A stretch of DNA of 64,000 nucleotides, taken from Kushneria phyllosphaerae (GTDB taxonomy: Bacteria; Pseudomonadota; Gammaproteobacteria; Pseudomonadales; Halomonadaceae). The first letter of the stretch is position 1, and every line of letters begins with the position of its first letter. The stretch spans positions 1-64,000 of the forward strand of contig NZ_ONZI01000004.1 of NCBI RefSeq assembly GCF_900312995.1. The letters run 5' to 3'. The position numbers and the translations under genes are program-made. The notes beneath the pieces were generated by a model. That model had not been told where the DNA came from and searched no databases. It was given only the letters and a program-made list of their open reading frames with translations. Below are positions 38,977 through 47,121 of this stretch, piece by piece.

Positions 38977-39051
38977 GTCTTCGTCCTGACACGCCTAACC
39001 CCTCACACGCCATACTTTCAACACCGGACACACGTTAACGTGGAGAATTTC

Positions 39052-39990
39052 ATGAACGATATCACCACGGACGACACTCCCGAATCCGGTGCGACCACGC
39101 GCTGTGGATTTGTGGCCATTGTCGGCCGCCCCAACGTGGGCAAATCAACCCTGATGAATCGCATTCTGGGTCAAAAGATTTCCATTACCTCACGGCGCCC
39201 GCAGACGACCCGTCATCAGGTCATGGGCGTCAAGACCGAAGCCGACATGCAGACCATCTATGTGGATACGCCCGGTATTCACATCATGCAAAAGGATCGC
39301 AATCGGGCCATCAATGCCTTCATGAATCAGGCAGCGACTCAGGCGCTGCGGGACATCGACTGCGTGGTCTTCATCGTGGATCGCACGAAGTGGACCAATG
39401 AAGATGATGTCGTGCTCGAGAAGCTCTCTCACGTGCAGGCACCGGTCATTGTGGCCGTCAACAAGGTGGACTGGATCGAAGACCGTGCCAGACTCATGGA
39501 GTGGCTGGCCGAGCTTGAAAAGCGCCGCAACTTTGCCGCCATCGTGCCGATCTCGGCGCGTCATGGCACCAACGTTGAGGCACTTGAAGCCGAAGTGGCC
39601 AAACATCTGCCTCAAAATGTCCATTTCTTCCCCGAAGATCAGATCACCGATCGCAGCCAGCGCTTTCTGGCCGCCGAACTGGTGCGTGAAAAGGTCATGC
39701 GCCAGCTGGGTGACGAGCTGCCCTACCAGATGACCGTGGAAGTCGAACAGTTTCGCGACGAAGGCCACATCATTCACATCCATGCCCTGATGCTGGTCGA
39801 GCGCGATGGCCAGAAGAAGATTCTGATTGGTGAGGGGGGCGAGCGCATCAAAAAGATCGGTCAGGAAGCCCGTCTGGAAATGGAGAAGACCTTTGACTGC
39901 AAGGTCATGCTCAAGCTCTGGGTCAAGGTCAAGCGTGGCTGGTCCGATGATGCCCGTGCCCTGAAAAGCCTTGGTTACGATCTGGACTGA
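39052..39990 (+). CDS. era: GTPase Era
   Basis: 312 residues. Ribosome-assembly GTPase acting on 16S rRNA. The G1 loop is GRPNVGKS (residues 25-32), DTPG follows, NKVD is near 140, and the KH RNA-binding domain holds [12 protein letters not shown] near 265. ATG 39052 is preferred; the GTG at 39040 lies in the GGAG ribosome site. An acidic 17-residue N-terminal extension (DDTPESG) precedes the core. Confidence 0.97.
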   Translation: MNDITTDDTPESGATTRCGFVAIVGRPNVGKSTLMNRILGQKISITSRRPQTTRHQVMGVKTEADMQTIYVDTPGIHIMQKDRNRAINAFMNQAATQALRDIDCVVFIVDRTKWTNEDDVVLEKLSHVQAPVIVAVNKVDWIEDRARLMEWLAELEKRRNFAAIVPISARHGTNVEALEAEVAKHLPQNVHFFPEDQITDRSQRFLAAELVREKVMRQLGDELPYQMTVEVEQFRDEGHIIHIHALMLVERDGQKKILIGEGGERIKKIGQEARLEMEKTFDCKVMLKLWVKVKRGWSDDARALKSLGYDLD

Positions 39991-39992
39991 TC

Positions 39993-40703
39993 ATGGAACT
40001 GCAGCCGGCGTATCTGCTGCACCGTCAGGCCTGGCGTGAAACCAGCGCACTGGCCGATATTCTGACGCTGCGTGACGGCCGTATACGTGCCGTGGCACGC
40101 GGCGTCATGCGTCCGGGCAGTCGGACGCGCCATCGGCTTCAGCCCTTTACACCGCTGCATTTGACCTGGCAGGGGGAAGGCGAACTGAAGACGCTTAGAG
40201 TCATCGAATCCCAGGGGCCCGGGGCCATGCTGGCAGGAGAGGGGCTTATCTGCGGGCTTTATGCCAATGAGCTGATGACCCGTCTTTTACCGTTATCGTT
40301 GCCGGTCGATACCCTGTTTGCCTTTTACGCCGCGCTGCTTGAGGCCTTGCCCTTTCCCGAACGCCGCAGCGGTGCGCTCAGGCGTTTTGAGATTACGCTG
40401 CTTGAGGCGCTCGACAGTGAGCCGGTTTTTCTTGATGAGCAGGACCGGCCGCTGGAGCGTGAAGGCCGCTATCTTTATAACCCTTCCCTGAAGCGGTTTT
40501 ACCCGGCGTCCCCGGACGGACCTGCCTTTGATGCGCGTGCATTGGGCTGGCTTGCCCGTGGAGACTGGGATTCCCCGGGGCTTGCCGGTACTGCGCGCGT
40601 GCTGACGCGCCAGGCGCTGGCGCCACTGCTGGGAAGTCGAGCGCTGAGATCGCGTGAACTGATGAATGAACTGATGCGTCGCCGCCGAACCGGCGTGCAC
40701 TGA
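39993..40703 (+). CDS. recO: DNA repair protein RecO
   Basis: 236 residues. RecO helps load RecA in the RecFOR pathway. The N-terminal OB fold includes [20 protein letters not shown] and [17 protein letters not shown]; the C-terminal helical part follows ([10 protein letters not shown]). Starts 3 bases after the era stop, as in the conserved rnc-era-recO operon. Confidence 0.93.
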   Translation: MELQPAYLLHRQAWRETSALADILTLRDGRIRAVARGVMRPGSRTRHRLQPFTPLHLTWQGEGELKTLRVIESQGPGAMLAGEGLICGLYANELMTRLLPLSLPVDTLFAFYAALLEALPFPERRSGALRRFEITLLEALDSEPVFLDEQDRPLEREGRYLYNPSLKRFYPASPDGPAFDARALGWLARGDWDSPGLAGTARVLTRQALAPLLGSRALRSRELMNELMRRRRTGVH

Positions 40704-40714
40704 AGGAGAACCCC

Positions 40715-41494
40715 ATGTCCGACCAGGTAGCCAACAACCTGCCGCCCCGAATTCTGCTGGGCGTGAATGTCGACCATATTGCGACGCTGAGGCAGGCACG
40801 TGGCACACGGTTTCCTGACCCGGTGCAGGCCGCCCTTGTCAGTGAAGAGGCCGGCGCTGATGGCATCACCATGCATCTGCGTGAAGACCGCCGCCACATT
40901 CAGGATCGCGACATTGAGCTTGCCATGCAGATGCTCAATACGCGCCTCAATCTTGAAATGGCGGTGGACGAGGAGATGATCGTACTGGCCGAGCGTCTCA
41001 AGCCCGCCAATGTCTGTCTTGTGCCTGAAAAGCGCGAAGAGCTGACCACGGAAGGCGGACTTGATGTGGTCGCTGGCGGTGATCGCATTCGCCATGCCTG
41101 TCAGCGGCTCAAGGCAGCAGGCTGCGAGGTGTCGCTGTTTATCGACCCCGAGCCTGATCAGATTCAAGCCGCCTTTGATGCCGGTGCCCCTGTCATCGAG
41201 CTGCACACCGGTGCCTGGGTGGAGGCGTCACGTGAGGACAGTGATGTCGAGCTTGCCCGTATTGCTGCAGCGGCGGAAATGGCCCATACCCTTGGCATGA
41301 CCGTTAACGCCGGCCATGGGCTTCACTATCACAATGTGGAAGCCATCGCGGCCATGCCCTGGTTTCATGAACTTAATATCGGCCATGCCATTGTGTCTCG
41401 TGCGGCACTCACCGGTCTTGATGATGCCGTTCGCGAGATGAAGCGTTTGATGGTTCAGGCGCGCACCTTCAGCACGTTCGAGCAGCCGACCTGA
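40715..41494 (+). CDS. pdxJ: Pyridoxine 5'-phosphate synthase
   Basis: 259 residues. Closes the pyridine ring in vitamin B6 synthesis from 3-amino-2-oxopropyl phosphate and deoxyxylulose phosphate. [54 protein letters not shown] and [10 protein letters not shown] are the TIM-barrel ligands. GAAGGAGAA before ATG 40715 is a strong ribosome site. acpS, its usual partner in E. coli, is not here. Confidence 0.97.
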   Translation: MSDQVANNLPPRILLGVNVDHIATLRQARGTRFPDPVQAALVSEEAGADGITMHLREDRRHIQDRDIELAMQMLNTRLNLEMAVDEEMIVLAERLKPANVCLVPEKREELTTEGGLDVVAGGDRIRHACQRLKAAGCEVSLFIDPEPDQIQAAFDAGAPVIELHTGAWVEASREDSDVELARIAAAAEMAHTLGMTVNAGHGLHYHNVEAIAAMPWFHELNIGHAIVSRAALTGLDDAVREMKRLMVQARTFSTFEQPT

Positions 41495-41534
41495 AGACGT
41501 CAGTCCTGAAGACAATGCGTTAAGCGGGCCGCGC

Positions 41535-41540
41535 TATAAT
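41535..41540 (+). promoter_or_regulatory. Candidate cysM promoter -10
   Basis: A perfect TATAAT (41535-41540) lies 39 bases before ATG 41580. The -35 region has only GACAAT (41511-41516), 18 bases away. Confidence 0.5.
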
Positions 41541-41579
41541 AGGCTCTTTTCTGGCATCCCGTTGATTCTGGAGCGCTGC

Positions 41580-42476
41580 ATGGATTATCCCACAATTGAA
41601 TCCACCATCGGGCATACCCCGCTGGTGCGCCTCAAGCACATTCAGGTGGGCAGCAATACTCTGCTGGCCAAGCTTGAGGGCAACAATCCGGCCGGCTCGG
41701 TCAAGGACCGTCCGGCACTGTCGATGCTCACCCACGCCGAGGCGCGTGGTGAGATTGCCCCCGGTGACACGCTGATCGAGGCGACCTCCGGCAATACCGG
41801 TATTGCGCTGGCCATGGCCGCCGCCATTCGCGGCTACAACATGATCCTGATCATGCCGGATAGCGCCAGCAGCGAGCGCAAGCAGGCCATGGCAGCCTAC
41901 GGCGCCCGACTGATCGAGGTCACAAGGGATCAGGGCATGGAAGGCGCACGAGACATGGCCGATGCCATGATTGCCCGCGGCGAAGGCAAGCCGCTCAATC
42001 AGTTTGCCAACCACGACAATCCTCTGGCGCACTTTGAGACCACCGGTCCCGAACTCTGGGCGCAGACGGGGGGCAATATCACCCATTTCGTCAGTTCCAT
42101 GGGCACGACCGGCACCATCATGGGCGTGTCGCGCTATCTGAAGTCGAAAAATGAGGCAATCCAGATCGTGGGCCTTCAGCCCGAGGATGGGGCCAGTATT
42201 GCCGGAATCCGGCGCTGGCCTGAAGCCTATCGTCCCAGCATCTTTGAACAGGCACGGGTCGATAGAATTCTCGACATCGGACAGCAGGAAGCCGAAGAAC
42301 ACATGCGGCGTCTGGCGCGTGAAGAAGGCATTCTGGCCGGGGTTTCCTCGGGTGGTGCACTGGCCGGTGCCCTTCGTATTGCGCGTGAAGTCGACAACGC
42401 CGTGATTGCCTTTATTGTTTGTGACCGGGGGGATCGTTATCTCTCCACTGGTCTTTATGCCCCGGAGCAGCACTGA
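41580..42476 (+). CDS. cysM: Cysteine synthase B
   Basis: 298 residues. PLP enzyme making cysteine from O-acetylserine and sulfide or thiosulfate. K42 in NNPAGSVKDRPAL binds PLP; EATSGNTGIALA is the substrate loop, MGTTGTIMG the phosphate loop. The E. coli CysM-like SSERKQAM and the EPDGASIAGIRRWP-like block support the B form. GGAG stands 7 bases before ATG 41580. Confidence 0.93.
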   Translation: MDYPTIESTIGHTPLVRLKHIQVGSNTLLAKLEGNNPAGSVKDRPALSMLTHAEARGEIAPGDTLIEATSGNTGIALAMAAAIRGYNMILIMPDSASSERKQAMAAYGARLIEVTRDQGMEGARDMADAMIARGEGKPLNQFANHDNPLAHFETTGPELWAQTGGNITHFVSSMGTTGTIMGVSRYLKSKNEAIQIVGLQPEDGASIAGIRRWPEAYRPSIFEQARVDRILDIGQQEAEEHMRRLAREEGILAGVSSGGALAGALRIAREVDNAVIAFIVCDRGDRYLSTGLYAPEQH

Positions 42477-42478
42477 TC

Positions 42479-43852
42479 ATGGCCATGTTGGGACAGCGTC
42501 GTCAGCAGCGCCCCGCGACGCGAAAGCGTCTGGAATCACCGGGTGCCAAACGTGACGACGAAGGCAGTGTCGTGATCGAGCGTCTGGCACATGATGGACG
42601 AGGCGTGGCGCACAATCTTGAGGGCAAGATACTTTTTATCGAGCAGGCGCTGCCCGGTGAAGAAGTCGAGGTGGCCGTGCATACCCAGCATGGTCGGTAT
42701 GATGAAGGCCACGTGCGCCGAATCCTCAAGGCATCCGATGAGCGCGTGACGCCGGGCTGTGCGCATTTTGGCCGCTGTGGTGGCTGTGATCTGCAGCATC
42801 TGGCGATCGAAGGCCAGCGTCGACACAAGCAACAGGTGCTTCGGGAGCATCTGGCACGTCATGACATCACACTGCCTGACTCGTTATCACTGGAGGCAGA
42901 GGCGTGGGGATATCGCCGACGCGCACGGCTGGGGGTTCGGGTCGGCAGCGATGATCGCATCCACATGGGCTATCGCATCCGTGGACAGGATCGTCTGTTC
43001 AATATCGAGCAGTGTCCGATTCTCGATCCACGACTGGAGGCGCTGCTTCAGCCGCTCAGAGCCCTGCTCGAAACGCTGGAAGTGCCGCGGCGGGTAGGGC
43101 ATATCGAACTGGTGGCCGGCGATGATCACGTCATGATTACCCTGCGCCAGCTTCGTCGTGTTCCCGGTGATCTGGCGCGCTGGCAGCAGTTTGCTCGTGA
43201 GCAGGATCTACTGCTGAGTCTTCTGTGCGGTGAAGGTGAAAAGCCGGTGGCAGAGCGTCTGGACGACAAGCCTGACATCTGGCCGCACTACCGAGCGCTG
43301 CCTGGTGATGATGCTTTGAGCATCCAGGTGCAAAGCGGCGATTTTCTCCAGGCCAATGCCGGGGTCAACCATCAGCTGGTCGCGCAGGTGCTCGACTGGG
43401 CCGAGGTTCACCAGGATATGCCGGTGGTGGATCTGTTTGCCGGAGTAGGTAACTTTTCCCTGACACTGGCCGCTGCCGGAGCGCAGGTGATCGCCTACGA
43501 AGGTCGGGAATCCATGGTGCAGCGCCTGCGCGATAATGCAGAAAGTGCTGGCGTGTCGGCACGCATCGAGGCGCGCTGTACGGATCTTGCCAGTGCGCCA
43601 CCGGGCCTTGAGACGGCATCACTGGTCGTGCTGGACCCGCCCCGTGCCGGCGCCCAGGGCATCTGTCAGGCGCTGGCGGAAAGCGGGCCGTCGCGGGTGC
43701 TTTATGTGTCCTGCGAACCGGCCACACTGGCACGCGATGTGCATTTATTGGTGAGTGGTGGCTATCGTCTGGTCAGGGCAGCAGTGGCCGACATGTTTCC
43801 GCAAACGGCACATCTTGAATCGCTGGTGCTGCTCGAGCGTCAGCCTAAATAA
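42479..43852 (+). CDS. rlmD: 23S rRNA (uracil-1939-C5)-methyltransferase
   Basis: 457 residues. A TRAM domain (about 30-85), then an iron-sulfur site with C94, C100, C103 and a later cysteine in IEQCPIL, then a SAM domain with DLFAGVGNFSL. C412 in YVSCEPATLARD is the nucleophile. All four features are those of RlmD (RumA). It begins 2 bases after cysM stops, and precedes relA as in Pseudomonas. Confidence 0.93.
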   Translation: MAMLGQRRQQRPATRKRLESPGAKRDDEGSVVIERLAHDGRGVAHNLEGKILFIEQALPGEEVEVAVHTQHGRYDEGHVRRILKASDERVTPGCAHFGRCGGCDLQHLAIEGQRRHKQQVLREHLARHDITLPDSLSLEAEAWGYRRRARLGVRVGSDDRIHMGYRIRGQDRLFNIEQCPILDPRLEALLQPLRALLETLEVPRRVGHIELVAGDDHVMITLRQLRRVPGDLARWQQFAREQDLLLSLLCGEGEKPVAERLDDKPDIWPHYRALPGDDALSIQVQSGDFLQANAGVNHQLVAQVLDWAEVHQDMPVVDLFAGVGNFSLTLAAAGAQVIAYEGRESMVQRLRDNAESAGVSARIEARCTDLASAPPGLETASLVVLDPPRAGAQGICQALAESGPSRVLYVSCEPATLARDVHLLVSGGYRLVRAAVADMFPQTAHLESLVLLERQPK

Positions 43853-43876
43853 AAGACATGACGGGAATCGCGTTAC

Positions 43877-46135
43877 ATGGTCAAGGTTCGCGAAGATCAG
43901 CCGCTCGATGCCGATGGACGGGTCGATATCACGACCTGGATGACCCATCTTCAAGGCGAAGTCACCCTCAAGGCCCCGGCCGAGCTTGAACGCGCCTGTC
44001 GGTTTGCCGCGAAGATCAACCAGGAAGCTGCCAGCCAGCAGCCTGCCTGGCGTGACATCTATTCCGCCTTTCGTATCGGCCTTGAAATGGCCGATATTCT
44101 CAGTGAGCTCAAGCTTGATCAGCAGGCCATCACAGCGGCCGTGCTGTATCGCAGCGTGCGCGAAGGGCTGACGCGCATTGAAGTGATCGAGCGCGAGTTC
44201 GGCTCTGAAGTCTCCAGTCTGATTGATGGTGTGCTACGCATGGCCGCCATCTCTCAGCTTCAGGCGCCGGATCAGGCCATGACCCAGCACAATCAGCAGG
44301 AAAACCTGCGCAAGATGCTGGTGGCCATGGTCGATGACGTGCGTGTGGCGTTGATCAAGATTGCCGAGCGCACCAGCATGTTGCGTCAGGTCAAGGATGG
44401 CTCTCGCGAACGCGCCCTGCGTGTGGCGCGCGAAGTCTTTGATATCTATGCGCCGCTGGCACACCGGTTGGGGATTGGCCAGATCAAGTGGGAGCTCGAG
44501 GATCTTTCCTTTCGCTACCTGCATGAAAGTGATTACAAGACCATTGCCAAACAGCTGGCAGAGAAGCGGCTGGATCGCAATCGCTACATCCATGATGTTG
44601 TGGACACGCTCAAGCGGCTGCTTGAGGCGCAAAACATCACGCGCTACGACCTCTCCGGACGTGCCAAGCACATCTATTCGATCTGGCGCAAGATGAAGCG
44701 CAAGCACATCGACTTTTCACAGGTCTACGATGTGCGCGCCGTTCGGGTGCTGGTGCCGGAAGTCACCGATTGTTATACCGTGCTGGGCATCGTGCATTCC
44801 CTCTGGCATCACGTCCCCAACGAGTTCGATGACTACATCGCCAATCCCAAGAAAAACGGCTATCAGTCGCTGCATACGGCGGTCTTTGGTCCGGATGGCA
44901 AGGTACTGGAAATCCAGATTCGAACCTTCGCCATGCATGAGGATGCCGAGCTTGGGGTGTGCGCGCACTGGCGCTACAAGGGCACTGATGTCGACTCCAA
45001 AAGCCGCAGCTACGAGCAAAAGATTGCCTGGCTGCGTCAGGTGCTGGAGTGGCAGGAAGAGGTAGGCGAGCTGACCGACCTCACCGAGGGGCTCAACTCG
45101 GACATCGCCCCGGATCGCATCTACGTCTTTACCCCGGAAGGCCATGTCATCGACCTGCCGCGGGTGGCCACACCGATCGACTTTGCCTACCGGGTGCACA
45201 CGGAAGTCGGCCACCACTGTCGTGGCGCGAAGGTGGATGGCCGTATCGTGCCCCTGACCTACCAGTTGAAGACCGGGCAGCAGGTGGAAATCCTCAATGC
45301 CACCCAGGGCGGTCCAAGTCGTGACTGGCTCAATCCATCGCTGGGATATGTCTGTACCTCGCGGGCGCGTGCCAAGATCCAGTCCTGGTTCAAGCTGCAG
45401 GCACGCGAACAAAACGAGGAAGAAGGGCGGGTGCTGCTGGAGCGCGAGTTTCGTCGTCTTGATCTGGAACGTCTGGATCGAACGCGACTGGCCCAGGCGG
45501 TCAATTACAACACGCCCGAAGACATGTACGCCGCCATTGGCGCCGGCGATCTGCGTATTGGCCAGGTGCTCTCCCAGGCGCAGCATCTTTTCGGTGAAAC
45601 CGAAGACGTCGATGAGCTTGACCGTCTGCTGGCGCGACCGCGGCGCCAGGGCGTGCGCGAAAGTACCGATACCATTACCGTGCTGGGGGTTGGCAACCTC
45701 AAGACGCAAATGGCCAACTGCTGTCATCCGGTGCCGGGTGACGACATCGTAGGCTTTATCACTCAGGGGCGCGGCGTCACGGTACATCGCCAGGACTGTC
45801 CCAATATCCTGCAGCTTCGAAGTGATGAGCCCGCCCGTGTGGTTCAGGTGGAGTGGGGCCAGCAGCAGCCGATTCAGTATCCGGTGGATATTGAAATCAA
45901 GGCATGGGATCGCTCCAATCTGCTGCGCGATGTCACCGGTATTCTCTCCAATGAAAAGGTCAACGTGCTGGGTGTGAACACGTCGACCAACCGTGACGAT
46001 CACATGGCCACGCTGAAAATCACCCTCGAGGTATCCGGTCTGGATGTGCTGTCAAAAGTGGTTAATCGGATTGGACAGCTGACCAATGTGACCGATATTC
46101 GTCGACTGCGTCAGGGCGGGGGCAACCTGCAGTAG
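43877..46135 (+). CDS. relA: GTP pyrophosphokinase RelA
   Basis: 752 residues. Makes (p)ppGpp on stalled ribosomes. The N-terminal hydrolase domain lacks the HD residues of SpoT (AAVLYRSVREG where SpoT has an HDxxED run), so it is synthesis-only. The synthetase domain (about 240-360: RAKHIYSIWRKM, YDVRAVRVLV, NPKKNGYQSLHTAV), the TGS domain (about 410-470), a zinc/helical region with NCCHPVPGDDIVGF, and a C-terminal ACT domain are in order. mazG follows. Confidence 0.96.
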   Translation: MVKVREDQPLDADGRVDITTWMTHLQGEVTLKAPAELERACRFAAKINQEAASQQPAWRDIYSAFRIGLEMADILSELKLDQQAITAAVLYRSVREGLTRIEVIEREFGSEVSSLIDGVLRMAAISQLQAPDQAMTQHNQQENLRKMLVAMVDDVRVALIKIAERTSMLRQVKDGSRERALRVAREVFDIYAPLAHRLGIGQIKWELEDLSFRYLHESDYKTIAKQLAEKRLDRNRYIHDVVDTLKRLLEAQNITRYDLSGRAKHIYSIWRKMKRKHIDFSQVYDVRAVRVLVPEVTDCYTVLGIVHSLWHHVPNEFDDYIANPKKNGYQSLHTAVFGPDGKVLEIQIRTFAMHEDAELGVCAHWRYKGTDVDSKSRSYEQKIAWLRQVLEWQEEVGELTDLTEGLNSDIAPDRIYVFTPEGHVIDLPRVATPIDFAYRVHTEVGHHCRGAKVDGRIVPLTYQLKTGQQVEILNATQGGPSRDWLNPSLGYVCTSRARAKIQSWFKLQAREQNEEEGRVLLEREFRRLDLERLDRTRLAQAVNYNTPEDMYAAIGAGDLRIGQVLSQAQHLFGETEDVDELDRLLARPRRQGVRESTDTITVLGVGNLKTQMANCCHPVPGDDIVGFITQGRGVTVHRQDCPNILQLRSDEPARVVQVEWGQQQPIQYPVDIEIKAWDRSNLLRDVTGILSNEKVNVLGVNTSTNRDDHMATLKITLEVSGLDVLSKVVNRIGQLTNVTDIRRLRQGGGNLQ

Positions 46136-46175
46136 TCTCGGCCGGCTGCCATTTTCGGGGTACAAGGATCCTTTG

Positions 46176-47009
46176 ATGCAAGAGACACACCGCTATACGC
46201 TTGATGATCTGCTGACACTGATGCAGGTGCTGCGTGACCCGCAACAGGGCTGTCCGTGGGACGTTGCTCAGCACTGGCACTCGATCGTGCCTCACACGAT
46301 CGAAGAGGCTCATGAAGTGGCCGACGCCATCGAGCGGCGCGCCTTTGACGAGTTACCGGGTGAGCTGGGAGATCTGCTGTTTCAGATCCTCTATTACGCC
46401 CAGTTTGGCCGTGAGGAAGGACGCTTTGATTTCCACGATATCGTCCATGTACTGACGACCAAGATGATCGCCCGCCACCCGCATGTTTTCCCCGACGGCC
46501 ATCTCGATTCGCGCCGACAGGGCATACCCGCGGCCGACGTGGACACTTCCGAGGTCGGGCAGCGCTGGGAGCGTCGCAAGGCCGAGGAGCGCGACGCGCG
46601 GGCTGCGACCTCGTTTCTTGATGATATTCCGCTGGCACTACCGGCATTGACGCGGGCCGGCAAGCTCTCCAGTCGTGCTTCCCGGGCGGGTTTTGACTGG
46701 CCTGATCATCGCGGTGCGCTGGAAAAGGTTCGAGAAGAGCTGGGCGAGCTTGAAGTTGAAATTGACGCCGGTCATCAGGAGAACATGAGCGCTGAGCTTG
46801 GCGATCTTCTCTTTGCCGTTGTCAATCTGGCCCGCCACCTGAATATCGATCCGGAACAGGCACTTCGGGGTACCGGCAAGCGTTTTGAAAGCCGCTTTCG
46901 GCATGTCGAAAGCGCCGTGCGCGCCAGTGGGCAGGCCATTGAAAGTACCGAAATCGATTGCCTTGAACGTTACTGGCAGGACGCCAAGCGCATCGAACGC
47001 GAGTCCTGA
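46176..47009 (+). CDS. mazG: Nucleoside triphosphate pyrophosphohydrolase MazG
   Basis: 277 residues with two MazG domains: LLTLMQVLRDPQQGCPWD, TIEEAHEVADAIE, ELGDLLFQILYYAQ in the first, and EELGELEVEID and ELGDLLFAVVNLARHL in the second. It hydrolyses NTPs to NMPs. The ATG at 46176 is preferred over a TTG at 46173; an AAGGATCCTT palindrome (46164-46173) carries the ribosome site. In E. coli mazEF lies between relA and mazG; here the two are adjacent. Confidence 0.94.
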   Translation: MQETHRYTLDDLLTLMQVLRDPQQGCPWDVAQHWHSIVPHTIEEAHEVADAIERRAFDELPGELGDLLFQILYYAQFGREEGRFDFHDIVHVLTTKMIARHPHVFPDGHLDSRRQGIPAADVDTSEVGQRWERRKAEERDARAATSFLDDIPLALPALTRAGKLSSRASRAGFDWPDHRGALEKVREELGELEVEIDAGHQENMSAELGDLLFAVVNLARHLNIDPEQALRGTGKRFESRFRHVESAVRASGQAIESTEIDCLERYWQDAKRIERES

Positions 47010-47121
47010 TGACGATGGCCTGCGACTTCGACTTTGGTAGTAAGTCATTGTTGTAGTGTTGTTGTTGTTCCCCGACCGCGTCAGGCTCTTGCTTCCTGTC
47101 ATGAGCCTCGCGGAGTCTTTC

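Noticed and set aside
41520..42473. 317-residue minus-strand frame
   Set aside because: Antisense to cysM; composition is that of a codon shadow.
44717..46003. 428-residue minus-strand frame
   Set aside because: Antisense to relA, whose domains are complete.
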